A stretch of 64,000 nucleotides of DNA from Lentzea cavernae (GTDB lineage Bacteria; Actinomycetota; Actinomycetes; Mycobacteriales; Pseudonocardiaceae): positions 496,001-560,000 of the forward strand of contig NZ_BNAR01000002.1 in the NCBI RefSeq assembly GCF_014653695.1, read 5' to 3'. Below, piece by piece: positions 8,411-15,237 of this stretch. Under the pieces are notes generated by a model. The model made no database searches, was not told where the DNA came from, and was given only the letters and a program-made list of their open reading frames with translations. How positions within the stretch are numbered: position 1 is the first letter of the stretch; each line of letters opens with the position of its first letter. A program made the translations under genes and the position numbers.

Positions 8411-9580
8411 GCGGTTCGACCAGTCGCGTTCGTAGTGCTCCTCGGGGAAGTCGCTCGGACTCGACCCCGTCGCATGCGCGTGCCCGATCTCCTCCGCATA
8501 GCGCTCGTTGCGAGCGCACCACGGCGCCGCCGGGATGTACATGACGTTGCCCCACCCTTGCTGGTCCCGCACGGGCGCGACGCTGTGGATCATGTCGCAG
8601 TGCCACCAGACCGAGTCGCCGGCCTTGACGTCCGGGATGCCGCTCAACGCCTCCAGCAGCAGCGAGTGGTAGCGGGGGCTGACCGGGAAGACCTGGTTGA
8701 CCGTGACGCCGCACATGTCGTCGTCCGGGACGTCGTCGAGCAGCGGGCGGAGCATCAGGTACGCCATGGCGCCGGGGATCGGGACGGTGTGCAGGACGCC
8801 CTGGTCGTGGTCCATGTCCGAGAGCGCGGTCCAGCCCTGGAAGGTGCGGAACACCGAGCACATCGTGGTTCCCGGGTACTGCGGGCCGGTGGTGCGGTGG
8901 GCGGCGTCCCACGGGTCGTACTGCTCGGGCGTGCCGTTGAACAGGTGCCGGAACGCCTGCTGGTACTCGCGGGTCATCCACAGGTCGAGCGTGCCGGGGT
9001 CGAGGTGGGTGCCGAGGCCGTTCGAGGTCGCGCCGGGCGGGCGGCGGCGGATGCGGTCCGGGTAGGCGACGTCCCTGGACGGGTCGAACCAGCCGTCGTG
9101 GTGCCAGAGGCCGTTGAGGAAGCGCTGGACGGTGGCCATGCGATCGTGCCGCCTGGCCTCGGTCTGCGCGGGTGACCAGTAGATCGGGTAGATCTCGGGC
9201 TTGGAGCCGACGCTGCCGAAGAAGTCGTCGCCGGGGCCGCGGTAGTTCTCGAAGAAGTCGTTGCTTTCGACGTAGTCCACGATGGACCTGTCCCAGGCGA
9301 GGGCCTGCTCCCGTTCGAAGTGGCCGCGCACGACCACGCAGCCGCGGCGGCGCACGAGGTCCGGGGACGCGGTGCCGGCCTCGATGTCGGCGTAGTCGAT
9401 CACCGGCCACGCCTGACCGGTCTTGACGTCGTCGACCTCGCGGCGGATCTGCTCCTCGACGACCGCGAACACCTCTTCGACGCTGCGGCCGGACGCCTCG
9501 ATGTTCGCCCGGATCGCCTTCTTCACCTCGCGGACCGCTTTCGGCAGGTCAGCGGGCGTGGTCTCCCAGTTCGGCAGCAC
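8396..9580 (-). CDS. DUF1479 family (YbiU-like) putative Fe(II) dioxygenase
   Basis: A 394-residue protein of the DUF1479 family, whose E. coli member YbiU is structurally related to phytanoyl-CoA-type Fe(II)/2-oxoglutarate dioxygenases. An H-x-D pair typical of the facial triad is seen in THLDPGTLDLW, with a candidate distal His in WWHCDMIHSVAPV. The substrate is unknown. The GTG start is preceded by AAGGAG at about 5 nt. It is divergent from a ROK regulator gene across an 87-bp gap carrying a palindrome, so local sugar-responsive control is likely (inference). Its last 15 bp overlap the histidine kinase gene tail to tail. Confidence 0.85.
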   Translation of the reverse strand: MLPNWETTPADLPKAVREVKKAIRANIEASGRSVEEVFAVVEEQIRREVDDVKTGQAWPVIDYADIEAGTASPDLVRRRGCVVVRGHFEREQALAWDRSIVDYVESNDFFENYRGPGDDFFGSVGSKPEIYPIYWSPAQTEARRHDRMATVQRFLNGLWHHDGWFDPSRDVAYPDRIRRRPPGATSNGLGTHLDPGTLDLWMTREYQQAFRHLFNGTPEQYDPWDAAHRTTGPQYPGTTMCSVFRTFQGWTALSDMDHDQGVLHTVPIPGAMAYLMLRPLLDDVPDDDMCGVTVNQVFPVSPRYHSLLLEALSGIPDVKAGDSVWWHCDMIHSVAPVRDQQGWGNVMYIPAAPWCARNERYAEEIGHAHATGSSPSDFPEEHYERDWSNRSRPE

Positions 9581-9589
9581 GGTGACTCC

Positions 9590-9615
9590 TTCCAGTAAGG
9601 CCTCCTAACTTGGAA
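9590..9615. promoter_or_regulatory. candidate ROK operator palindrome
   Basis: The arms TTCCAGTAAGG (9590-9600) and CCTAACTTGGAA (9604-9615) form an imperfect inverted repeat around 3 bp, in the divergent DUF1479/ROK gap. The right half is partly repeated as CCTAACTAGAA at 9649-9659, directly over the ROK gene's likely -10. The placement fits an autoregulatory operator for the ROK protein; binding is inferred. Confidence 0.45.
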
Positions 9616-9654
9616 CCATAGGCGTGTCGGGCTGTTCTGGGCAAGACCCCTAAC

Positions 9655-9660
9655 TAGAAT
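9655..9660 (+). promoter_or_regulatory. -10 element, leaderless promoter of ROK gene
   Basis: TAGAAT ends 7 nt before the GTG at 9668 and no Shine-Dalgarno precedes that start, so transcription probably begins at the start codon itself. Confidence 0.45.
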
Positions 9661-9667
9661 CCGTCGC

Positions 9668-10741
9668 GTGACCAGGCCGTCCCAGGAGTTGCTGCGCTCG
9701 ATCTCGGACGAGCACGTGCTGCGCTCGTTGATGGCGGGGCGCAAGCTGACGCGGGCCGAACTGGCGGTCGAGACGGGCCTGTCGAAGCCGACGGTGAGCG
9801 AGAGCGTGCGCCGCCTGGTCGAGAACGGCCTGGTCGCCGACACCGGAGAACGCACGCCCGGCGGGCGCGGCAAGGGCAGGGTCGGCTCGTTCTACGGCCT
9901 CGCCGGGGACATCGGGGTCGCGCTGGTCGTCACGATCGCGCCCGGCGGGGTGACGGCGGAATGCGTTGACGCGTATGGAGATGTCGTCACACATGTCCGA
10001 AACCGCATCGCCGACGCCGTCGAGGTCGCCGCCACCCTCCCGCTGACGGTGACGGAGGCCGTTGCGGGACAACGCGTCCTGCTCAGCACGGTGAGCGCCG
10101 CCGACCCGGTCGACCGGCACACCGGACGGCTCGTCCACCTGCCGGACTCGCCGTTCCTCGTCGGCGAACTGGATCCCGTCGAGGTGCTGCGGCCGTTGGT
10201 GGGTGAGCCGGTGGTGGTCGACAACGACGTGAACTGGGCGGCGCAGGCCGAGCAGACCGCACTGGGCACGTCGGACTTCGCCTACCTGTACCTGGGCGAG
10301 GGCCTCGGATGCGCGCTCGTCGCCGACGGCGAGGTGAGGCGCGGGCATTCGGGACTGGCCGGCGAGATCTCGCACCTCGTCACGGTCGGGCCGTCCGGCG
10401 CGACACCGTTCATCGAGGTGTTCGGCGAACTCGGGCTGCGCCGGCCGGGGACGACCGCGATCGACGTGGCACGGGTGGGTGAGGCGGATCCCGTGGTGCT
10501 CGCGCGGGCGATCAGCGGGGTCGTGACGGCGCTGGTGACGCTGGCCGATCCCGAGTTCGTCGTGATCGGCGGGTCGTGGGGGCCTTCACTGCTCGACGCG
10601 ATCACGTCCGAGTGCGCGCGGTCGCCGCGTCCCGTGCCGATCAGGGTCGCCTCGGTGGCGGAGCCGTCGCTGACCGGTGCTCGCGCGGACGCATTGCACC
10701 GGTTGCGCGCCGCGTTGGTCGAGGCCTCCAAGGCGCAGTGA
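9668..10741 (+). CDS. ROK-family transcriptional regulator
   Basis: A 357-residue regulator with an N-terminal winged helix-turn-helix (KLTRAELAVETGLSKPTVSESVRRL, about residues 26-50) joined to a ROK sugar-kinase-like fold (VVDNDVNWAAQAE; GEGLGCALVADGEV; GHSGLAGEISHL). The zinc-binding C-x-C-G-x-x-G-C-x-E motif of ROK kinases is missing, so this is a regulator rather than an active kinase, as in XylR/NagC-type proteins. Such proteins bind a sugar or sugar phosphate that releases DNA. The neighbouring DUF1479 gene is the obvious target, with autoregulation through the 9590-9659 sites. The mRNA appears leaderless. Confidence 0.88.
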   Translation: MTRPSQELLRSISDEHVLRSLMAGRKLTRAELAVETGLSKPTVSESVRRLVENGLVADTGERTPGGRGKGRVGSFYGLAGDIGVALVVTIAPGGVTAECVDAYGDVVTHVRNRIADAVEVAATLPLTVTEAVAGQRVLLSTVSAADPVDRHTGRLVHLPDSPFLVGELDPVEVLRPLVGEPVVVDNDVNWAAQAEQTALGTSDFAYLYLGEGLGCALVADGEVRRGHSGLAGEISHLVTVGPSGATPFIEVFGELGLRRPGTTAIDVARVGEADPVVLARAISGVVTALVTLADPEFVVIGGSWGPSLLDAITSECARSPRPVPIRVASVAEPSLTGARADALHRLRAALVEASKAQ

Positions 10742-10744
10742 CCG

Positions 10745-11515
10745 TCATTTCCGCGCCGCCCAGACGGTGCGTTCGGTGCGCAGTTCGAGGTCGTCGCGGC
10801 GCAGGGCCGGTTCGACGGCTTCGGGGTCGAGCAGCCTCCGCAGGACGATGCGGGCGTACCGCACCACGGCCTCGGACCGTTCGAGGTGGACGTTGATGGT
10901 GCGTTCGTCCTCGACGGTGAACCCGGCCTCCGTCAGCTTCGGTCCCCAGTCGGCGCCTCGGTGGGGCAGGCGTTCGTCGTGGCCGTCGGGAGCCTGTTCG
11001 GGGAAGAACTGCGGCATGCCCGCCAGTTCCACGACGGCGAGCAGGCCGCCGGGCGCGAGGGTCTTGTGCAGCCGTTCGAGGACGTGGTGCGGGTTCGTCA
11101 TGTGGTGCAGGGAGGCCGAGGCCCAGATCAGGTCCGGGGTGCCGAGGTCCGGCCACTCGGCGTCGAGGTCGGCCAGGACGGTGTGGACCCTGTCGGCCAC
11201 GCCCCGCTCGCCCGCCTTGGCCCGGAGTCGCTGGAGGTGCTCCACCGAGGAGTCGACTGCGGTGACGTGGGCCTCGGGGAAGCGGCTCAGCAGGGCGAAC
11301 GTCCCCGCACCCGTGCCGGCGCCCAGGTCGACGATCTGGCGGGGTCCGGTGATGGGCAGCCGGTCGATGACGTCGGCGGTGTGGGTGGCGAGGAGTTCGG
11401 CGTCGAGGTCGAGGACCTCGGCCTGATCCGCCTGGTCAGTCGCAGATCCGTGCCCGTGCCCGTGTCCATGCCCGTGGTCGTGTGCGTGGCCGTGCCCATG
11501 TCCGTGTTCGCTCAT
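10745..11515 (-). CDS. class I SAM-dependent methyltransferase with His-rich N-terminus
   Basis: A 256-residue methyltransferase. The SAM-binding motif I is IVDLGAGTGAGTF, followed by an acidic residue at the end of strand 2 (VTAVDSS) and a Methyltransf_25-like core with LIWASASLHHMTNP. The first 25 residues are almost entirely alternating His and Gly (MSEHGHGHG and on), a metal-binding tract not expected in a plain methyltransferase. The ATG at 11515 is preferred to an upstream in-frame codon because it begins this tract and has TACGTT at 11522-11527 (minus strand) 6 nt ahead. Substrate unknown. It may act on or be controlled through metal such as Ni, Zn or Cu (inference). It ends 3 bp after the convergent ROK gene. 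Confidence 0.82.
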   Translation of the reverse strand: MSEHGHGHGHAHDHGHGHGHGHGSATDQADQAEVLDLDAELLATHTADVIDRLPITGPRQIVDLGAGTGAGTFALLSRFPEAHVTAVDSSVEHLQRLRAKAGERGVADRVHTVLADLDAEWPDLGTPDLIWASASLHHMTNPHHVLERLHKTLAPGGLLAVVELAGMPQFFPEQAPDGHDERLPHRGADWGPKLTEAGFTVEDERTINVHLERSEAVVRYARIVLRRLLDPEAVEPALRRDDLELRTERTVWAARK

Positions 11516-11605
11516 GACCTCAACGTAGGTCCGTCGTGCGTCAGATGCACGGCCGCTTGCGCGATCGGCAAGACAGTAGGCCTCCACGCTGCCAGCGGCG
11601 CAAGA

Positions 11606-12175
11606 TCACGCCTTCTTGTCGGCGTTGTGCCCGCGCCGCGCCTCCCGGTCGAAGATCCCGAGGATCTCGCACGGCCCGCCCGCGGTGCCGATGGCGTGCG
11701 GCAGCATCGTCGGGAACTCGGCGGCCTGGTTCTTCTCGACGCGGAACCGGCGGCTGCCCAGCAACAGCACCGCCGTGCCCGACAGCACGACCAGCCACTC
11801 GCGGCCGGAGTGCGCGCGAAGGGACGCCGGGTTGTCGGGCGGCGGGGCCGTCATCCGCTGGCGCATGACGGTCATGCCCGGCTCGGCCTTGATCGGCCAG
11901 CGCATCGAGCCGTGCGCGCCGTCGAGCATCGGGCTGATGATCACGTCCTCGGTATCGGTCTCGACCAGCTGGTCCAGCGACGTGTCCAGAGCGCGCGCGA
12001 GGGTCACGAGCTGGTCGAGGGCGAGGCGGCGCTGGCCGTTCTCGATGCGGCTGAGCGACGACGGGCTGAGCTTCGCGCGGGTCGCGAGCTCGTCGAGCGA
12101 CCAGCCCTGCGCCACCCGCAGCGCGCGGATCCGCTTGCGCACCAGGCCGTCCAGGTCGCCATCTTCTTGCGTCAT
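11606..12175 (-). CDS. XRE regulator with C-terminal cupin
   Basis: A 189-residue regulator: an N-terminal XRE helix-turn-helix (IRALRVAQGWSLDELATRAK; LSPSSLSRIENGQRRLALDQ, about residues 13-65) and a C-terminal cupin beta barrel (HSGREWLVVLSGTAVLLLGSR, then PTMLPHAIGTAGGPCEIL). Such proteins sense small ligands through the cupin, as in SutR/PuuR-type regulators. The ATG at 12175 is chosen because TACCAT (12183-12188, minus) ends 7 nt upstream, a leaderless arrangement; an ATG at 12181 with a weak AGAGG site is the alternative. It lies downstream of a TetX-like gene but behind a strong hairpin, so it probably has its own promoter and may regulate that gene. Confidence 0.85.
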   Translation of the reverse strand: MTQEDGDLDGLVRKRIRALRVAQGWSLDELATRAKLSPSSLSRIENGQRRLALDQLVTLARALDTSLDQLVETDTEDVIISPMLDGAHGSMRWPIKAEPGMTVMRQRMTAPPPDNPASLRAHSGREWLVVLSGTAVLLLGSRRFRVEKNQAAEFPTMLPHAIGTAGGPCEILGIFDREARRGHNADKKA

Positions 12176-12193
12176 GCGCATGATGGTATGCCT

Positions 12194-12226
12194 CTGCGGC
12201 AGGACCGCACGGCGGTCCTGCCGCAG
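12194..12226 (-). terminator. hairpin terminator after the TetX-like gene
   Basis: A perfect 14-bp stem, CTGCGGCAGGACCG (12194-12207) and its complement at 12213-12226, with the 5-nt loop CACGG. It starts 5 nt after the TGA of the TetX-like gene. There is no T tract, as is usual for high-GC actinobacterial terminators. Confidence 0.7.
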
Positions 12227-12230
12227 TTCG

Positions 12231-13301
12231 TCAGGCCTCGACGAGCAGGTCGAGGAACTTCTGCGGCGGCTCGTCGCCGAACAGGCTCCGCAGCATCTCC
12301 TCCGAGTCCTCGGCGGTCTTGACCGCGCGCACGAACATCGCCTCCTCATAGGACGCCAGCGCGGTCTCGACGTCGTCGTGCGAGGCGAGGGCCTTCGCGA
12401 GCTCGGCGCCGTCGAGCATCGCCAGGTTGGCGCCTTCACCGTTGGGCGGCATGAGGTGCGCGGCGTCGCCGACGAGCGTCACGCCCGGCACGCGCTCCCA
12501 CCGGTGCCCGTGCGGCAGGGTGAAGTGCGGGCGGAACATCGGCGGCGTGTCGGACTCGGTGATCAGCGCGGTCAGCTCGGGCGCCCACCCCTCGAACTCC
12601 GCGGGAACGTGGCTCAGGTCGCCGAACCACTCGATCGGACGGCTGAACTCCACGTAGGCGTGCAGGACCCCGCCGGCTTCGCGGTGCGCGTGGATCCCCT
12701 TGCCCTGGCCGGGCGCGAACATCGAGCCGCCGCCGACCGCCTTCGCGACCTCGGGGTGGCGGGTGTCCGCGTCGTGCAGGTACGTCTCGACGAACGCCAT
12801 GCCGGCGTACTCGGGCGTCGCGTCGGAGAGCAGCGGCCGGACGCGGGACCACGCCCCGTCGGCACCGACGAGCAACTCGGCGTCCACAGTGGACCCGTCC
12901 GCGAACGTGACGGTCCTGCCCTGCGCACCGGTCACCTTGCAGCCCCAGCGGACCGTGCCGGCCGGCAGCGAGTCGATCAGCATCTGGCGCAGGTCGGCGC
13001 GCTGCACCTCGGGACGCCCGCCGGTGCCGTCGTCCTCCTTCTCGAACAGGACGGACCCGTCGGAGTCCAGCACCCGCATGGCCTCGCGGCCCGGCAGGAC
13101 GAGCGCGCGGAACTCGGTCATCAGGCCCGCGTCCTCGACGGCGATCTGTCCGTTGTAGTCGTGGATGTCGAGCATTCCGCCCTGCGACCGCGCCGTCGGC
13201 GACTCGTCCGCCTCGTAGACGGTGGACGGGATGCCGTGGACGTGCAGCACTCGGGCGAGGGTGAGACCGCCGAGACCGGCGCCGATGATCGTGACGTGCA
13301 T
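12231..13301 (-). CDS. TetX-like FAD monooxygenase
   Basis: A 356-residue class A flavin monooxygenase. N-terminal FAD motif VTIIGAGLGGLTLA, then ARSQGGMLDIHDYNGQ, which parallels the G-G-x-L-D-L-H segment of TetX, and the second FAD motif VTLVGDAAHLMPPNGEGANL with the D-A-A-H-L-M-P-P signature shared with TetX. Length and C-terminal helix arrangement also fit TetX (about 380 residues). TetX hydroxylates and inactivates tetracyclines, but many actinomycete homologues act on other aromatic or natural-product substrates, so resistance cannot be claimed. A GGGGAG site lies about 6 nt before the ATG. The divergent neighbour is absent; the upstream gap carries inverted repeats. Confidence 0.82.
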   Translation of the reverse strand: MHVTIIGAGLGGLTLARVLHVHGIPSTVYEADESPTARSQGGMLDIHDYNGQIAVEDAGLMTEFRALVLPGREAMRVLDSDGSVLFEKEDDGTGGRPEVQRADLRQMLIDSLPAGTVRWGCKVTGAQGRTVTFADGSTVDAELLVGADGAWSRVRPLLSDATPEYAGMAFVETYLHDADTRHPEVAKAVGGGSMFAPGQGKGIHAHREAGGVLHAYVEFSRPIEWFGDLSHVPAEFEGWAPELTALITESDTPPMFRPHFTLPHGHRWERVPGVTLVGDAAHLMPPNGEGANLAMLDGAELAKALASHDDVETALASYEEAMFVRAVKTAEDSEEMLRSLFGDEPPQKFLDLLVEA

Positions 13302-13319
13302 GAAGAGCTCCCCTGGAGA

Positions 13320-13344
13320 TCGTGCCGCCTCCCTGACGGCACGA
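13320..13344. repeat. inverted repeat upstream of the TetX-like gene
   Basis: TCGTGCCG (13320-13327) and CGGCACGA (13337-13344) are perfect 8-bp arms around a 9-nt loop, 19 bp before the monooxygenase start. It could be an operator or a 5'-leader hairpin. Confidence 0.4.
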
Positions 13345-13385
13345 CCAGGTTCGCCCGGAGCGCTGGCACTGCCCGCACACCTCGC

Positions 13386-13410
13386 TGACAGCGGCTGGCA
13401 GCCGCTGTCA
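13386..13410. repeat. 25-bp perfect dyad at the dgoD stop codon
   Basis: Arms TGACAGCGGCTG (13386-13397) and its complement (13399-13410) flank a single central base. The right arm includes the TGA stop of dgoD, so this may be that operon's terminator. Its symmetry would also suit a dimeric regulator of the TetX-like gene downstream. Confidence 0.5.
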
Positions 13411-14550
13411 CCACTCCGCGAAGCCGCCGTCGTCGTGCCGCCAGATCGGCGAGCGCCACGCGTGCCCGGTCTCGGCCGCGCGGCGCACCGCGGCCTCGTC
13501 GACCTCGACGCCCAGTCCCGGCCCGGTCGGCCGCGCGATCCAGCCGTCCACCACGCGCACGGGCGCCATGTCCACCAGGTACGACGGGTCGGAGCCGTTG
13601 TAGTGCATGCCCGCGCTCTGCTCCTGGATCAGGAAGTTAGGCGTGGTGAACGCGACCTGCAGCGAGGCGGCCAGCGAGATCGGCCCGAGTGGGCAGTGCG
13701 GGGCGATCGACGCCCCGTACACCTCGGCCAGCGACCCGATGCGGCGAAGCTCCGAGATGCCGCCCGCGTGCGACGGGTCGGGCTGCACGACCGCGACACC
13801 GGCGTCGAGCACCGGTTTGAACTCCCAGCGAGAGAACAGCCGCTCCCCCGTCGCGATCGGCACCGCCGACGCCTGCACGACCGACGCCAGCACCTCGGCG
13901 GGGAGTTCGGGCAGCACCGGTTCCTCGACGAACATCGGCTGCACCTCCTCGAGCATCCGCACGAGCCGCCGGGCCATGGCGGGCGAGACCCGGCCGTGGA
14001 AGTCGATCGCGAGATCTCCCCGCGGGCCCAGGGCCTCCCGTGCCTCACGGGCCCGGGCGACCACCGCGTCCGCGTCGGCGGGCGAGGCGATCGGGCGCAT
14101 CTCCGCCGTGGCGTTCATCTTCACGGCGGAGAATCCCGCCGCGACCTGCTGTGACACCGCGTCGAACACGCCGTCCGGCCGGTCGCCACCCACCCACGAG
14201 TACGCGCGCACCCGGTCGCGCACCGGGCCGCCGAGCAGTTCGTGGACCGGCAACCCGCGCGCTTTGCCCGCTATGTCCCAGAAAGCGTGGTCGTAGCCCG
14301 AGAGCGCCGACGACAGCACCGGGCCGCCGCGGTAGAAGCCGCCGCGCCGCAGGACCTGCCACAGGTCCTCGACGCGCAGCGGGTCCTGGCCGACGACCAG
14401 TTCGGACAGTTCGTGCACCGCCGCGCGGACCGTCTCGGCCCTGCCCTCCACGACCGGCTCGCCCCAGCCGCTCACCCCCTCGTCGGTGCTCACCTTGAGG
14501 AACAGCCAGCGGGGCTCGACCAGGAACGTCTCGACCGCCGTCACCTTCAT
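13408..14550 (-). CDS. dgoD: D-galactonate dehydratase
   Basis: A 380-residue enolase-superfamily enzyme very close in plan to E. coli DgoD, which converts D-galactonate to 2-dehydro-3-deoxy-D-galactonate. Recognisable blocks are WLFLKVSTDEGVSGWGEPV, LWQVLRRGGFYRGGP, AYSWVGGDRP, the metal-ligand region LAIDFHGRVSP, FVEEPVLPE, IATGERLFSR, QPDPSHAGGI, the catalytic-His block IAPHCPLGPI, QEQSAGMHYN and the C-terminal WRHDDGGFAEW. It is cytosolic and Mg-dependent in the family. It is the last gene of the minus-strand set 17247 to 13408, with its ATG overlapping the SDR stop (14547-14550). It points to a De Ley-Doudoroff route for galactose or galactonate. Confidence 0.92.
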   Translation of the reverse strand: MKVTAVETFLVEPRWLFLKVSTDEGVSGWGEPVVEGRAETVRAAVHELSELVVGQDPLRVEDLWQVLRRGGFYRGGPVLSSALSGYDHAFWDIAGKARGLPVHELLGGPVRDRVRAYSWVGGDRPDGVFDAVSQQVAAGFSAVKMNATAEMRPIASPADADAVVARAREAREALGPRGDLAIDFHGRVSPAMARRLVRMLEEVQPMFVEEPVLPELPAEVLASVVQASAVPIATGERLFSRWEFKPVLDAGVAVVQPDPSHAGGISELRRIGSLAEVYGASIAPHCPLGPISLAASLQVAFTTPNFLIQEQSAGMHYNGSDPSYLVDMAPVRVVDGWIARPTGPGLGVEVDEAAVRRAAETGHAWRSPIWRHDDGGFAEW

Positions 14551-15227
14551 GAAGAATCCTTCGCCGCGGACCAGCCGCCGTCGACCAGAAGCTCCGCACC
14601 CGTCACGAACGACGCCGCCGGAGACAACAGGAATCCGATCACCGAGGCCACCTCTGCCGGGTCGCCGAGGCGTCCGGCCGGGGTGGCTCGGGCACTGCGT
14701 TCCCGATCCTCGTCCGAGACCCGGTCCCACGCCGCCGTCAGCACGGGACCGGGCAGCACCGCGTTCACCCGGACGTCGGGCGCGTACTCGACGGCGAGCT
14801 GGCGGGTCAGTGCGACCAGCGCGCCCTTCGAGGCCGCGTACGCGCCGTGGCCGGGGATGCCGAAGTGCGCGTGCACGGACGACACGAGCACGACCGAGCC
14901 CTGGCGTTCGCGCAACGACGGCAGGCAGGCCCGCAGGCCGTGGAACGCGCCGCCGAGGTTGACCGCGAGCTGGCGTTCCCACTCGGCCGGTGTCGTCTCG
15001 CCGAGCGGCTTGACCGCGACGGTGAAGGCGTTGCTCACCAACGCGTCCACGCCGCCGTCGCACAGGTCGAGCGCCCGCTGCCAGGTCTCCGGATCGCTGA
15101 CGTCTCCCCGCACGGCCACGTCACCGCGCAGGTCGACGCCGACGACCCGGTACCCGTTGTCCGTCAGGTGCTTCGCCGTCGCGGCGCCGATTCCGGCACC
15201 CGCACCCGACACCACCGCGCACTTCAC
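14547..15227 (-). CDS. SDR-family NAD(P)-dependent oxidoreductase
   Basis: A 226-residue classical short-chain dehydrogenase. It has the nucleotide motif VVSGAGAGIGAATA at the N-terminus, VDALVSNAF in place of the usual NNAG, catalytic Ser in VVLVSSVHA, and Y-A-A-S-K as the YxxxK pair, followed by RVNAVLPGPV. The GTG at 15227 is chosen because AGGAG lies 7 nt upstream, overlapping the stop region of the alpha-galactosidase gene; longer frames run into non-coding sequence. Between alpha-galactosidase and galactonate dehydratase it is a good candidate for D-galactose 1-dehydrogenase, or for another sugar or sugar-acid dehydrogenase of the pathway (inference from context only). Confidence 0.85.
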   Translation of the reverse strand: MKCAVVSGAGAGIGAATAKHLTDNGYRVVGVDLRGDVAVRGDVSDPETWQRALDLCDGGVDALVSNAFTVAVKPLGETTPAEWERQLAVNLGGAFHGLRACLPSLRERQGSVVLVSSVHAHFGIPGHGAYAASKGALVALTRQLAVEYAPDVRVNAVLPGPVLTAAWDRVSDEDRERSARATPAGRLGDPAEVASVIGFLLSPAASFVTGAELLVDGGWSAAKDSS

Positions 15228-15237
15228 GCACGTTCTC

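Noticed and set aside
12231-13301. calling the TetX-like gene a tetracycline-resistance determinant
   Set aside because: Motif similarity alone does not separate resistance enzymes from biosynthetic or catabolic hydroxylases.
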